Assembly: GCF_027409185.1 (NCBI RefSeq)
Contig: NC_084462.1
Location: 27,007,577 to 27,071,576, forward strand
Direction: 5' to 3'
Origin: Cynocephalus volans
Taxonomy: Eukaryota > Chordata > Mammalia > Dermoptera > Cynocephalidae
Length of the DNA stretch: 64,000 bases
Below, piece by piece: positions 24,631-37,862 of this stretch. The notes beneath the pieces are model-generated. The model did no database searches, was not told the DNA's origin, and saw only the letters and a list, made by a program, of their open reading frames with translations. Every line of letters starts with the position of its first letter. Position 1 is the first letter of the stretch. The position numbers and the translations under genes are program-made.

Positions 24631-26562
24631 ATTTAAAAATACCGAGACACCCTTGTCGCTGGCCAAGGAACCAACTCTTTTACTGACTGACTCCCAGGAT
24701 TTAAAACTGACTATAAACTTCATTTTTCTTAAATCAAAATTATCTGTGCGGAGTTACAGACAACAGTTTCCTCTGTTTTTCCTTATCTTCACTGCCCAGA
24801 AAGGATAACTTTTTACCCTGTTTAGCACTTTCATCTAGTCATTATTTCCATGCTGGCGAATACGTGTTTTTGTGGCTGGCTTTATCCTATGCCGGATATT
24901 TTAGATCTTATCTCTTGAGTCCTGCTAATGATGAGTTAGGTCATATAAACCACAGCTCACCTCCCCTGCCCATACCTTTCCAACGTATCTATTTATATGC
25001 CAAATTTAGTTTCTCTGTTAGTCATCCTTCTAATTTAAGCAGCAGCTTTGGACATTTGGGTTTTGGTCCATGAACTGCAGGCAGTATCTCTTAATGGTGA
25101 AGGATGAAGCTTCAGCACGCTTGCCGCTCCCTTCCCACTGCCCACCACCTCTGCCTCCCAACTTCAGCTGCCTGAACCTCCGCATTTTCATTATTGAACT
25201 TGATAGCACTGACATTCTGAATATGTTTGCTTTGCTCTGTCTGTAGCTTGGGCCTAAAAGTCAACAAGCACCGGTGACATTGTTTTAACACTGTGCACTG
25301 TGAACGCAGCAGAGCCAACAATCTCTGTGATTTCAGGCTTTTCCTGTGCAGCTCTTCTCTTCTGCCTGGAGGCTCTTTTTTTTTTCTGGCTCTGTTTAAA
25401 AGAAATGGATCCTCAATTCCTCCATGGATCTGGTGCTATCAGGCTATCAAGTAGCATCCCATGAAACCAAGCTTACCCTGCGTCAGTGCCATTTGATTGC
25501 CATGATCCTTTCCTTGTTCTGTAGAACCAAAAGTCTATTGAGTTCTCACAATGTGTTCCTGCTTGCTGTGGGGTGGAGGAGAGGAACCGGCTGCCGTGAA
25601 TGGAACACCAGCTAGACCCCAAGCAACGTGCTAAACATTCTATCCCTGGGACTATAGATCTTCTCTCAAAAACATACACAGTTATCCCCACTTGACATAT
25701 GAGTAAACAGAAGCTCAGAGAGGTGAAGGGATTTGTTCCAAGGTCCCCAATTCATGAATATTTACACTGTGACTGGGCCTTGTGCCCATCAGTGGGCTTG
25801 TCAAACACGTCCAAACCCTTCCTCCTTCACTCTGTCCCTGGAGAGGAGCCTCCCTTCTCTGGTAGCTGGGTCTGGCTCCCTGGGGGCATCCACCTCAGCC
25901 CCTAGGCAGTGTCTGTTCAGCTCTCACTTTGGGGTGGTACCACCTCCCACGCTGGTGCAGGCTCTCCATGTCCAGGGCACCCCTTCTGGCTGACAGCCTC
26001 AGGGCCCTGGTTTCAACTGGCCTGCCTCTTCCCTGCTCCCCTGACTCAGGCTTCCTCTCTTCCATGCACGCAGAGGCCTAAAGAATCTCCAAGGTCGTGC
26101 TGAACAACCCTCTGCCTTGAGCAGGAGCTCACTCCCAGCGTGGCTGAGGGGTGATCTATCCTCTCATGAGAAGAAAAAGAGGATCCCAGGTCAAGTTGGT
26201 GCTAAGAGAAGTTGGGTTGACATCCCCTCCCACACGCCAGAGGGGCGTGGTTAATCCACTGATGAGAAGCCTCCCCACTTCTCAGAAACTACAAAGGTCA
26301 CACCAACTCTCTGACACCATGTCTGAAATGCCACCAGTGGTACTCCAAGCCCTTTGAATTAAGCATTGCTGTTTCCCTTGAGAAGTCTCCATGAGCATGC
26401 AAGGTGAGTGAGTTTGCAGAATTTCTGAAAAAAACAGCTGGGATGAGCCTGCAGGGCCAAGGACGAGACATTCACCAAGTGCAGAAGCAGAGTCTCCATC
26501 TGGAGATCAGAGGTCAAATTCCCCTTAGACTGCTAACCAGATGCGTGGCCTTGGCTGAGTCT

Positions 26563-26656
26563 CTTTTTTTTTTTTAAAGATGACTGGTAAGGGGATCTTA
26601 ACCCTTGACTTGGTGTTGTCAGCACCATGCTCTCCCAAGCAAGCTAACTTGGCCCT
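26563..26656 (-). mobile_element. Single-unit tRNA-Ile SINE (second-unit type)
   Basis: The reverse complement matches the second half of the dimers (ttagct..gggagagcatggtgctgacaacaccaagtcaagggttaagatccc) with its tail. Either the dimer was truncated at the unit boundary or this is an independent monomer source. Confidence 0.85.
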
Positions 26657-27469
26657 CTCTTTATTGTACTCCCTGGATAAGAAATCAGTTTCCTTACCAG
26701 CAAAATGTGTGGGGTGGAGTGGGGGGGTGGGGGTGGGGGAGAATTCTGTCCCTGCCTGCTTCTCCTGTGGGTTCTAAGACTCATGAAGATGAACAGAAGA
26801 CGAATGTGTAACAGCAGAGTAGAGGCAGTTACCCACGTGAGCCTTACTATCAGAAAAGAGAGTGAGGATCCTGAAAACATCTCCCTGACCTCTAACCCCT
26901 GGCCAAACCTCATGCCTTACCTCATGCCTAGGAGGACTTTGAACTTCCTGAAGCTCTTCGATGAGCACTTGGTCCATCCTCCCCATTTTACAGATAAGGA
27001 AATGAGGTAGAGAAGTGCAATAGCCCCATCTGGTTGGTGCATCCCAAGGTTTTTTTTTTTTCTCCACAAATGGGATGGTTCTCTGACCCAACCTCTTTTG
27101 CAAAGGGCCCCCAGACATCCTAGTTCCCTTCTAATGTCAGGGGAAGCTGGCTCAGCCCTGGTCAAAGCCTCTAAGCTCAGGCCCATGGCTGGTCATGAAC
27201 CAGGTCCTTATAAAACAGAGGAAAGGCTCTGGCTGCTGGGTTTACTAGGCCAGATGAGTGTGGCCCCATTGGCTGCTATGGATATACTGTCTGCAGACAG
27301 TACTGTGGGGACCAGATAAATTGCTGGAGTTCCCAGGGAGCAGCTGAGAGAAGAGAGGGCAGAGGCAGCTGAGGGACTAGAGCCAGAAGTCACTGTGACC
27401 TGGGACCTTCCAGAGGGGAGCATGGAAGTACAGGTGGAAATCAGAGACCCTGGATGTTTCAAGGGGCTG

Positions 27470-27622
27470 CCACCTGCATTGAAATTCTCATGGGGCTCGT
27501 TAAAACTGCAAATACCTCAGGCATCCCTACCCCTGCCACTGGATCAGAATCTCTGGAGCAAGGCAGAAATTGAAACTCTAAATAAGCTTCATTCTCAGCC
27601 ACACTAAAATTTGAGAACCAGT
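27470..27622. mobile_element. MER5A-like hAT element
   Basis: 'ctggatcagaatctctggag' and 'cacactaaaatttgagaaccag' match the MER5-type pattern. The copy is shortened. Confidence 0.65.
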
Positions 27623-28569
27623 CTTACGGGGTTACCTTGGCCAGAACTGGGGGTCAGGATGGGGGTCAAGTGTGGCTCAGATGGATCTAAAATGAGAACA
27701 GATAAAGAGGAGGGGATGGTTGCTGTCAAGTGCAATGCCCAGATGGTGACCAGCCTGGCTCTCCTCCCCAGACCTTCGTCCTTGCCTCCCTGTCACTCCC
27801 ATACCCCTAGGTCCACCTAACCATGTCCAAAGTTCAACAAGAGGCAGCCCTGAGATGAAAGAACAAACATGGCCTTTAGCAACAGCAGATCGGGTTTCCA
27901 ATCCAGGCTGTGCCACAGCCCAGCCAGCTGTGTGACTGTGGGTGGGTCCCATGGGCCCTTGGAACATGGACCTGAGTGGTTTGGGTAAGGCTTAAATGGG
28001 TCAATGAGTGTGAAATAGCCTATTGCCCAGTATTCCTCAGTGCCCAGGGTCCCTCCTCTCTTCTCTCCTTCTCCCTGCATCTCCCCACACCACCCCCTTC
28101 CCTTTGCTCATCTCTCTGTTATGCAACCGAGGTTTAAGCCCTTCCTGGGTTTGCAGGCAGGAGCCAGGTCAAGCCTTGAGGAAATGGATGAGAGGAGACT
28201 TTGGAAGCCACTTCCTTCCTCCCTGTTCCCTTCCACATTCTTGTCCACGTGCCGCTGGGCAGGTCCCTCTCCCTCTCTCCCCAACATGGCAAAGAGCCAC
28301 GGGAGTCTGTTCCCCAAATCGCCTGGCTGCTGCTGGCTGTTGCCATGGCAACCAGCACCCTTGTGAGAGGACCTCCCCAGAGGACCCTGCGTGGCTCTTT
28401 CACTGATGGCTCAGTTCAGATGGCCCTTAAAGAGTACCTGCTGTGTGCCTCTGAGCGGTCACTCAGTGAAAATGGAAGTCGATTAGAACTGGTCCCTGGC
28501 CTCCAGGGAGGGGCTGGTCGTCTCCTGGCACACTCACATTTGGGCACCTGCTGGTCTGGCTCAGTGATA

Positions 28570-28765
28570 TCAAAGTGCAGTCCCCAAACCAGGGGTATCC
28601 GCATCACCTGGGAAATTGTTAGAAATGCTAAATTTCAAAAAAAAAAAAAAAAAGAAATGCTAAATTTCAGGCCTCTTCCCAAATCTATGGAATCAGAAAC
28701 TCTGGGGTGGGGCACTGCCACCCGTGTTTTAGCAAGCCCTCCAGGTGATGCTGACACAGGCTGAA
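28570..28765. mobile_element. MER5A-like hAT element carrying a poly(A) insertion
   Basis: MER5A signature 'ccaggggtatccgcatcacctgg', then 'ggaatcagaaactctggggtg', then 'ccctccaggtgatgctgacac'. It is interrupted at 28638-28652 by a pure A run flanked by a 17-bp direct repeat. Confidence 0.75.
28638..28652 (+). mobile_element. Poly(A)-only retroposition scar
   Basis: A run of A residues lies between two identical 17-bp copies of agaaatgctaaatttca (28621-28637 and 28653-28669). Everything except the tail of the inserted cDNA appears to be missing, as in extreme 5' truncation by L1 machinery. Confidence 0.75.
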
Positions 28766-31026
28766 GATGGAGAAGTACAGACCCAATTAAAACCTCACAC
28801 AATCCCCAAAGATGGGGATGGTGGTTCCCATATCACAGATGAAGAAACTGAGGCTCTGTCCTTCGTTGGTGTGCCGACTTGCTGATGGTTTATGGAGGGA
28901 GTGGATTCTTAGGGACCTCCCAATGTCGAGGTCTACCTTTGTATCACCTGTGATGAGGTGATGAGCAAATATTACTCTTCCCGGGTTGCAGCTGGTCCCA
29001 GCTAGAGAATCCTAGGCCACTGGAGGTATCTTACACAGTGTCTAGCAGGGCCATGGGCTGAGCTTGGCCTGTCATGAGGCTTCCCCAGCCCATTCTGCAC
29101 CTCTGAGCAGTGACACAAAGAGAAATGGAAGCCTCCCAACAGAGCAGAGCTGGGAGTAGAGTCAGGAAATCATCCCCAGTGACAGCCACCTGCCCCAAAT
29201 GTGGGGACACCAAGCTGTCATCATGCTCCACAAAGCAGGCCATCCCAGGTTTCCAAGCCACTTCCTGCCCAAACCCCGATCCTGAGACCTTCTCCCTGCA
29301 TGCTAAGTTGGTCTCTTTCCACGCTTCTGCCCCTACAAACCCTTAAGGTCCTCTTTTACACAACATCTGCCTGAACTTCCCTCACCCCCAATCTGGAATT
29401 TCTTCTTCAGCAACAAATGGCTTCCAGACGCTCTATTGCACACATGCCATGGCTGGGAGTGCAGTGCCTTTTCAGGCAGCCTGTTCGTCTATGAAATCTC
29501 TGACTGGTTTAAGTTTCCCTGTGAATGAGCTGAAATACACCCTTGTGTAATACCCACCTGTTATAATATGAGTGTCTAATCTCCCTTCACGGGCATCACA
29601 GGATTATTTGTAAAGTGTGATATCAGAATACCTATGCAATCCGTTTCCCCTAAGTCTACCACCACCTCTGCAGATAAACAAAGCAGGCAGAAACAACCGA
29701 TCCATTACCTCTAGGACAGGAGGAACAACCAGGCTGGGAAGGGAGTGGGGGACAGGAGGAAGAGGGAAAGACACTAAGTGGGAGCCCCCGTCCTGCCACT
29801 TACTCCCCTAGAGACACTGGCAGGCCCAGAGCCAGCTTTATGGGACAGTGTTCCAAATAAAGTCACAGGTGGATGGCTTGTCATGACAGAAAAGTTAAAA
29901 CTCACCCATTGTGTTTTCAGTTATAATTTTCATATACATTATTGTTTTCAGTGAATGGGCTTCCTGGGGCTTCGGCAACTTCAACTTCATGGAAATCTGC
30001 CTCTGGCACTGGGCAGCTTGTCGCCCTGTCTGGGCCTCAGTTCCTCATCTGAGAAATGAGAGTGACCCTACCCACTACCCAAAGTTGGTTGGAGGCTTAA
30101 ACGAGCTAAATGTAGGGGAAAATATCAGCCAAGATATTATTGTATCCTCTGACTTCTAAAGATGAATTCTTAGAGTATAGTAGGAGTGGAGAGTAGGCTG
30201 ATTGATTGTTCCTAAGGCTAAGGGAAGAGAGACAAGGGCATTCGAGCTTAGCATTCTGCATGTGGACAATCTCGGTGAGAGTGTGGTGGGAGAACCAGTG
30301 ATCCCATCTGCCCCTAAAGGACGCGCTCTCTAACAAAACGCAATGAAACCACCTCTTGTCACCAATCACTATTTTTGGTTTTCAGAATTATTTTTCACAA
30401 GGCCCTTTCCCAAGTGGCTCTTAGAGCATTTCTGAGAGAGAGAGCTTTGCTCACATTTCGGCTCAGAGAGACTTTTCACCCCAGAGGCAGCTCTCAGGCC
30501 TAAGAGAAATCCTTTGCTTTGGGGGGTGGGGAGGTCTGTGTCCTACAAGGAAAGAAACCTGATCAGACCCCTCACCTAGATCCTCGGGGACAATTACAGG
30601 ATTAGTTTAATTGTTTTGGCAAATCTGCCAAGAAGAAAAGATAATGCCATAGCTCAAGAAAGAAAAAACAGCCTTGGTCTCATTCCCCAGAACATGTTTT
30701 TCAAGAGAGAGTAGTGTTTCGCATGAGAAGGAAAGAGCCCTATAAATACCCTCCTTGCCTTGGGCTGCCAGCCTGCATGTGACTGTCCACACCCTAGGTT
30801 TGAAGAGGGTGGCTCCTTTGTTGTAGTTCCCCTCCTTCCCCTTTATAAAGGATCTCTGGAGAACACCCCAACTCCTGGCCTGAGCCTGGTACCTTCAGTT
30901 CCAGATAGCTGTGAGTGCCCACCCCATGGGGCATCCAGATGCCAGGCATCCCAGGCTGCAGGAGGCGTCTCCAGCCATCTGGTTGTCCAGAACAGAGGCT
31001 TCCAAACTTCAGTAGGCAGAGGAGCC

Positions 31027-31405
31027 TGCTGTGGTCTGAATGCCCCCAAGCTCATCTTGGAGCTTTATCTCCTGTATGAAAGGTGGACCTTTAAGAGGTG
31101 ATTAGATCATGAGGACTCTGTCCTCGTGAAAGGATTAATTCATTCATGGATTAATGGATAAATGGTTTAATGGGTTGTCAGGGAGTGACTGGTGGCCTTA
31201 TAGGAGAGCAAGTGACCCTCCTCACCGTGTGACACCTGGGTCACACAGGACTCTGTAGAGACTCCCTACCAAGAAGGCCCTCACCAGATGTGCACCTCAA
31301 ATTTGGACTTCTCAGCCTCCAAAACTGTAAGAAATAAATTTGTTTTCTTATAAATCACCCAGTTTCAGGTATTATGTTATAAGCAATGGAAAATGAACTA
31401 ATACA
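31027..31405 (+). mobile_element. MST-type MaLR solo LTR
   Basis: Solo long terminal repeat of a mammalian apparent LTR retrotransposon: starts tgctgtggtctgaatg and ends taataca. It contains 'cctttaagaggtgattagatcatgag', 'gaaggccctcaccagatgtg' and the poly(A) region 'gtaagaaataaattt'. No internal coding region is adjacent. Confidence 0.85.
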
Positions 31406-32739
31406 AAGCCCCACTCCTGGCCACGGGCCAGGAATCTGCACACATTTTTGCCCTGCAGCTGGTCCTGAAAGCACAGAAATTAGGGGTGGTTCTCCAGGGA
31501 TGCAGCCCCACTCCCTGTAGCTGGGCAGGCAACCCCAGGGCCCCTGCTGCCCACCCAAGCTCACTGGAATTACGTAGAAAGCACTGGCCTTGACAGGCCA
31601 GCTATGCAGCCTTGGCCACTCCAAACCACTTCCTTCAGCTGATAATGCCTGCCTTGCTGCCTCTAGGGAAGAGAGAAGACATCAATGAAGGTCTGTGCCC
31701 CACAAAGCCCTGGAAAACTACCCAAAGTCACCATCCCTTGGCTTGGGGGCTCAAGGCTGCAAATCAGAAATAGTTGCAGGGTGGATAAGGGTGGGAGCAG
31801 ATGGGGAAGAAGGTGAGAGAGGCGGGGGCATCAACACAAGCTTCCAGCAGAGATGGTCAGCATGGAAGAAACTGAGGTCAGCACATTGACGGTCTGGTTG
31901 TACAGATGAGAAAACTCAGTCCGGAGAGGGTAAAGCACTTGCCCAGGGCACAGAGAAAGTCAGTGGCAGGACTGGGACTCAACAGAGCCCTTGGTTCAGC
32001 ACCCCTGTCTAGGGCTTTTCCCCACTGCATCCCCAGGCCTGGGCCCAGCTGGGGTACAGGACCTGCACCAGCTCCTGCCCCTCCCCCACCCCCAGCCTGG
32101 GACAAGAAGGAGACACAGCAGGGCCCAGCCTGTTCCCAGCCTCCTCACCAGGGCTCAGAGCTGTGGCCATCCTGCCCCCTACCTGTACCTCAGTTCTTGG
32201 TTCCAGTTGACCTGCCAGCTACAGGCAGCCTGCTCTCTTCCCTCCTTCCCTGGAACCAGGCATTCCTTGAAGGGACAAGGAGGGGTGGGGCAACAGGACT
32301 GTCACCTCCAACAGCTCAGTCTGTGGCCCCCCACCCTCCAGTCTGCCCTGTCCTTGTGCTGAGGGGAGACCCACCTGAGTGTCCCAGGCAGGGCCAACCA
32401 GCCAGTACAGGTTCTGCCCTGAGGGCCATCCTGGCCTCCCAGGGCTTAAGTCTCACAGTGGCCCTTTTGTGGGCCAGAGAGGTGTGGTGTGAGGAATTGG
32501 GGTGGAGCCCGTGGTGTATGCATCTGAGAAGCACCCCCACTCTGAGTGCCCCTGCCAGGCACTGAAGCCAGCAGCTGAGGCTGGATCTGGTTCTGGAACA
32601 TCCTCTCTCCTGGCCGAGGCCCTCCCCTCTCACACAAAAGCATGGAAGCCATGGGGTTGGGCAAGGCCCAGAGGAGTGTAGTCCATTCAGGGACTCATTC
32701 TCTTGGGGGCTCAGACCCCTGACTCAGGAGCAGGGAACT

Positions 32740-32925
32740 CTGGAGCCAGCCAGACCTGACAATTCCCACCTACCCTAGAACTTCAATCAAACAAGTTATG
32801 CCACCCTGAGCCTCATTTTATGCCAAATAGAAATAATGATAATACTTCTTAGGATTGACACAGGACCTAGCATGTAGTAGGTGCTCAATAGATATTTGAA
32901 TGAATGAATGAACGAATGAAAAAAC
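32740..32925 (+). repeat. MIR element
   Basis: 'ctggagccagccagacctga', 'tgagcctcattttatgcc' and 'agcatgtagtaggtgctcaatag' match MIR; it ends in an (AATG)n run. Confidence 0.8.
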
Positions 32926-33499
32926 AGACAGGTGACCAGGATGGTGGGAGTGTGGGAGCCAACCCATACATGCCTTAGCAACCTTATTTCCTCAACGTCT
33001 CCCCTTGCCTGATCCAGACACCCCATTCCCACCTGCCTCCTTGAATGCCTCCCCACTGTGCTGTCATTGTCAGACTGTGACGCCCACTGAGCCCAGATGA
33101 TGAGGTTCCTGTTCTCCTAAGCAGTTAGTTGGCCAATGACACAGGAGAGGAGGTCTGTGGGGAGGTTGCAGAGAAAGGGTTCCTGGCTCCTAGGAGCAAG
33201 ATACTAGAAGAAATGGCCCCCTTCTGCCTGTGGATATTGTCACGTCCAGATGCAACAGCTGGGACTTGTGCAGTTGTCTTGTGACCACAGCGGAACTGGC
33301 CTGAGGATGAAGCCCATGGTGAGGACCTCAGAACAGAGTGTTTCTGAGCACATTCCTGAGCTGTGGTCATACCATGCCTGCTGACCACCCTGCCTCTGGG
33401 CTTCTTTCCATGTGAGATACCAAATGTCCTCATTTGTTATGCCAATTCAAACTTGGGTTTTGTTACTCACATCTGAACGTGTCCTACTGATCTCCTCCC

Positions 33500-33914
33500 A
33501 GCCCCACCCGCATGGCTCTTCATCAGCAGTTGCCAGAAGCTCACCACGTGCTCAGCCCTGGAACTCGGTAATTTCTAAGAAAATGAAATTTATTGCTTAC
33601 AGTTTGGGAAGCTGGGAAGTCCAAAGTCCAGGCAATACATCTGGTGAAGGCCTTGTTGGTGGTGACAGTGACACAGGGTCTCACATGGCTGATGGCAGAG
33701 CAGAGAGAGAAACTCTCACGTGCTCTCCTTTTAAAGCCCTCAGAACCACACCGGTGACCACCATTATTAATCCATTCAGTAGGGCTTGGTCCTCGGAATC
33801 CAATCGCCTCTTCAAGGACCCACCTTTCAATTGCCATAACAGGATTTCCCACCCTCAACAGTTACCGTGGGGATTAAAATTCAATGACTTTGAGGGGCCA
33901 TTCAGTCCACTGCA
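33500..33914 (-). mobile_element. MaLR-type solo LTR, antisense
   Basis: The reverse complement starts tgcagtggactgaatgg, passes a diverged gaggcgattgg box and 'ggccttcaccagatgtattg', and reaches 'gtaagcaataaatttcatt'. The pattern is that of MST/MLT1 LTRs. The 3' end is unclear beyond about 33560. It lies 2.1 kb from, and opposite to, the LTR at 31027. Confidence 0.7.
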
Positions 33915-35283
33915 GATGGTCAAAGTTTGTGAGCAAAGTTGGGGAGGGACAGTCTAACTGTCCTGAAAATCCAAGAAGGGTTCTGGGAGGTGGTGTTCGA
34001 AGGATGCCCAGAAGTTTAACAGTCAGACATACAGAATGTGTTCCAGGCTGAGCTGACAAGGTGGATGAAGGGGTGTAACTTGCTTAGAGGACATTTGGTG
34101 AGACTCAAGTCAGACCAATTGGGGGCAGCAAGCCGGGGCTGGAGAGGTAGGAGGAGGCCAGGATTGGGGGTCTTGAGTGTCTCACCAAGTGGCTGGGGAG
34201 CCATTGAAAGTTTTATGCAACACAAGGAGTGAGTCCAGAAGCTACTCTAGTTGGTGCTGCAGGAAGTTGGCACAGCACCTCCTTGCCTTGGTCTCTGTAA
34301 ACATTCTCATTTACAGAGTGCTTCACAATGCACTGGGCTGAGGGCTGTGAAGAAAGAGCCCTAGGGTACTTGTGGGCCAGCAAGAGACAAACAGATACCA
34401 GCCAGCCTGTTTAGCAGGGCAGGAGCTCAGGGGGTTGGTTGTGAGAGGTATTTCAAGTTGGGGGGAACAGAGTGGAGCAGACATAAACTCATCAGTTTTT
34501 CCAACCCATAGGCTGGGGGTGCGGAGTCCCCATGCTTGCCTCTGCCAGTGGACATGAAGGGCCTGGTCTTAGCACTGGCCTCCTGGAAGGTCAGATCCAT
34601 TGTTCTCAAAACCTCCATACATGTTCCTGGCCCTCCTGGCACTGGGCTCCCGTTCCCAGCAGGGCTTCTGACCAGCTTCCCTCTTACTCATTCTGTAGCC
34701 AGAAAGCCCACAACCCCCCACCCCATGTTGCCCAAGCTTTGGTCTGGGAATAGTCCCTCCCACCTTGAATGAGACGCCACAATCCCACTATAGAGCCCCT
34801 GAACACAGCTGAGGGCACCTTGTGGACAGCAGACCTAAGTGGATTTAGCACAAAAAATAAAAAACAGTCATATATGAATTTCAGATTAATAACAAAAATT
34901 TTTGTAGTATAAGTATGTCCCATGCAATGTTTAGGAGATACTTATGCTAAAAAATTTTTATTATTTATCTGAAATTCAATCTAACTGAGCATCCTGTATT
35001 TTATCTGGCAATCCTATTCTGAAAACTCTGAAGTCACTGCTGTTCCTACCTCCACCTGGGGGGTGGCCTTGGTCTTCAGAAACCTTCTCTTCAGTTAACA
35101 ATGGACCCTCACTGGGCCCCAACTCACTGCCAAGCACTGTGCCAAATCCCAAGGCCCTAAAGAGGAAGAGGGCATGACCCCTTTTGTCAGGGAGCTCACT
35201 GTTAGATAGGTAGGGGAGGGAGACGTGCATCCAAATAAATTACAACATGATTTGCAATGTGCTGGGCATCAGGGAGGCACTCA

Positions 35284-35705
35284 GCTGCAAGCAATACAAA
35301 ACTCAAACAACAGCAGCTTAAATGAAAAAGGCTTTATTTTTCACACAAAAATCCAAAGTATGTCAGCTGCTGGCACTGGTTCAGCAGCTCAATAGTGTCA
35401 TAGCCAACATTTCTGCTGTTTCCTTGGCTTTTCCCTCTTGGTCTCAAGGTGGCTGCCACAGCTCCAGCTATCATATCTGTGCTCAAGACAAAATAAAGAG
35501 TGGAAGACAAAAGTTTTCAATTCTGCCTTTACCTCAGTAGATTTCTGCTCCTGCCTGATTGGGCAGAACAGGGTCACATGGCAACCTCTAATTGCAAGGG
35601 AGACTGGAAAAGCAGACATAGGATGATCATGATTGGATTAGACCAATCCCAATGTATTGCTGGAGCTGAGAACATTGCTACTGCAGAGAAAATAAGGGTT
35701 CTCTC
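35284..35705. repeat. Dispersed repeat, family not assigned
   Basis: Features 'cttaaatgaaaaaggctttatttttcac' and 'caaggtggctgccacagctccag' recur in old mammalian repeats. The short terminal tract is A-rich on the left. No coding signal. Confidence 0.45.
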
Positions 35706-36548
35706 AGCATAATAAATGAGCAGAGTGGTCCCTGGGCAGGCCCAGTTGTGTCTACCACATGCTCCAACAGAGGTTTGTACAGAGTGCTGCGGGGGCACCG
35801 AGGGTATAGTAGCACACTCTGCCTGAGGGATGTTCTTCAAGGAAGGCTTGTGGAGGAGATGGCTTTTGAGCTGAGGCTTAATGGATGATTGGGCATTTGC
35901 CAGGAGGAGCAGAGGTGAGGGGATTCCAGTGGGGCAGGACAGCACAAACAACAGCATGAAAGGCCTGGTGTCTGCGGTGGCCAGAGGATGGATGGAGGTA
36001 TCAGTGAGGCCCGATTATGGAGGACTTGACGGCCATGCTAAGAAGTCAGGGCATTCCTCTGAGAACGTTTTCTTCTTCTCCTGTTACTCGACTTCTCAGC
36101 AGCATGGGACACCTGGGACTGCCCTTCGTCTCTTGGCTTCTGCAGCACATGACCTTCTGGTTTCCCTACTCAGGCTCCTTTGCAAACTCCTGCTCCTCTA
36201 ACTGGCTGGCCAGGGTCCTCTGTTTAAACCCCCATGGAAAAATAGATAAATAAATAAATAAATAACCCCCCGTGGAACCATCTTCCTTTCCCCCATGGTA
36301 TTTACTGTGGTTGATGATTCATTTGTGTGACTGCGTGATGACTGTCTCTCTCCACGCCAGCCTGTAAGCCAGTTCTGGTCACCATTATGTCCTTTCACCA
36401 AGCACAGTTCCTGACATGTAGTAGACCTTTCATTAACATCTATTGGATTAATTGATAAACAAAGGGTATGCAGGGGGTGGAGGGAGAGGTAATGGGCTGG
36501 GAAGAACTGTAGCCTGACTCCTTGTCTTCTGGTCACTGTGTTGGCCAC

Positions 36549-36967
36549 TATATTAGTCAGGGCTCTCCAGAGAAACAGCAGCAATAGGATGTATGTGTGT
36601 ATATATATACATACAGACAGAGAGACAGGGACAGAGAGATTTATTTTAAGGAGCAGTTGTGGTAACCGGCAAATCTAAAACCTTCAGGGTAGGCCAGATG
36701 GCTGGAGACCTACGGAAAAGTGGCAGTTCTAGCCCAAAAGCCACGTGCTGGCAGAATTCCCTCTCTTCCCAGGATGTAAGTCTTTATTTAACTGATTGGA
36801 TGAGGCCCACCCCCACCATGGAGGATAATCTACTTTACTCAAAGTACACTGATTTCAATTTTAATCTCACCTAAAAAATGTCTTCACAGAAACATCTAGA
36901 ATCATGGTTGGCCACACATCCAGGTATGGTGGCCTAGCCAAGTTGACAAGTAAGATTAACCATCACA
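36549..36967 (-). mobile_element. LTR-like element with TG...CA-type ends
   Basis: The reverse complement starts tgtgatggttaatc and ends near ctctggagagccctgactaata. The family is widespread in placentals ('ggatgaggcccaccc', 'tggcagaattccctctcttc'). I have not assigned it a name. No coding sequence is present. Confidence 0.6.
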
Positions 36968-37694
36968 GCCACTGATCCGCGGGGACAGAGTTGGGGTGTG
37001 AGTATCAGGCAGGCTGGAGCAGGAGACCAGAGAGGATTCTGCTCTTCAGATCTTCAGTTTTGCCCCCAAGGACTCCAGACCAGAACAGCAAAAGGAGATC
37101 TATTCCCAGCTAGTTGTGTCTCGTCTCTGGGCACCCGGCATGCTCCTCACAAGACGAGGATGATATCACCTAGCCGTCCCTCCTGGCCAGGTGGAGGCAA
37201 AGGTGTCAGAGAGAGTGCATGCTTTGTTTTCAAGCAGCCCCTTCCTGTGTACTCAGCCCTCTCAATGCACCTGCTTGTCCAAGGCAGGGCCCACTTTCCA
37301 GCCATAGGCAAGAAAATCCTCCGAGACCCAAGAATTTTCAGGAAAGCCCCGAAAGAGGGACCAGGACCAGAGAAGGGTGGCATCTTGTAGCTTTGCTTGC
37401 TGCTGAGCAGGGATTCAGACCCCTGGGAGGGTAAGGTCTGCTCATGCAGCTTCCCTCAACCACTGCCCATTCCCTTAGAGCATTTAGAGAAGGTGGGACT
37501 CTGGAGCGGAGGGTGGTGAGCAAGGAGAAGCGGCAGCAGGCTGGCTCCAGGCAGTGGTTTGGACAGCAGGGAATAGGAGCTCAGAGTTTTTTATTCTGGA
37601 GAAATGCCCATTATATGGATGAGGCCCAGGTAAACCGTGATCTGCCCAAACTCTGCCCAAATTTTCAGCATTAATGTTTTTCTAGGCTCTAGAA

Positions 37695-37862
37695 CAGCAC
37701 CGCTCAAACTTTAACTTACTCACACCTATTACTTGGGGATCTTATTAGTGTATGGATTCTGGTTTCTGTGTCTGGGGTGGGTCCAAGATCATCCATTTCT
37801 CCCAGGTGATGCTGATCCTGCTGGTCCAGGGACCACACTTTGAGGAGCAAGGTCTAGACTAG
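37695..37862. mobile_element. MER5A-like hAT element
   Basis: A short hAT-Charlie MITE is recognisable from 'cccaggtgatgctgatcctgctgg' and 'gggaccacactttgaggagcaag', the usual MER5A terminus. Confidence 0.75.
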
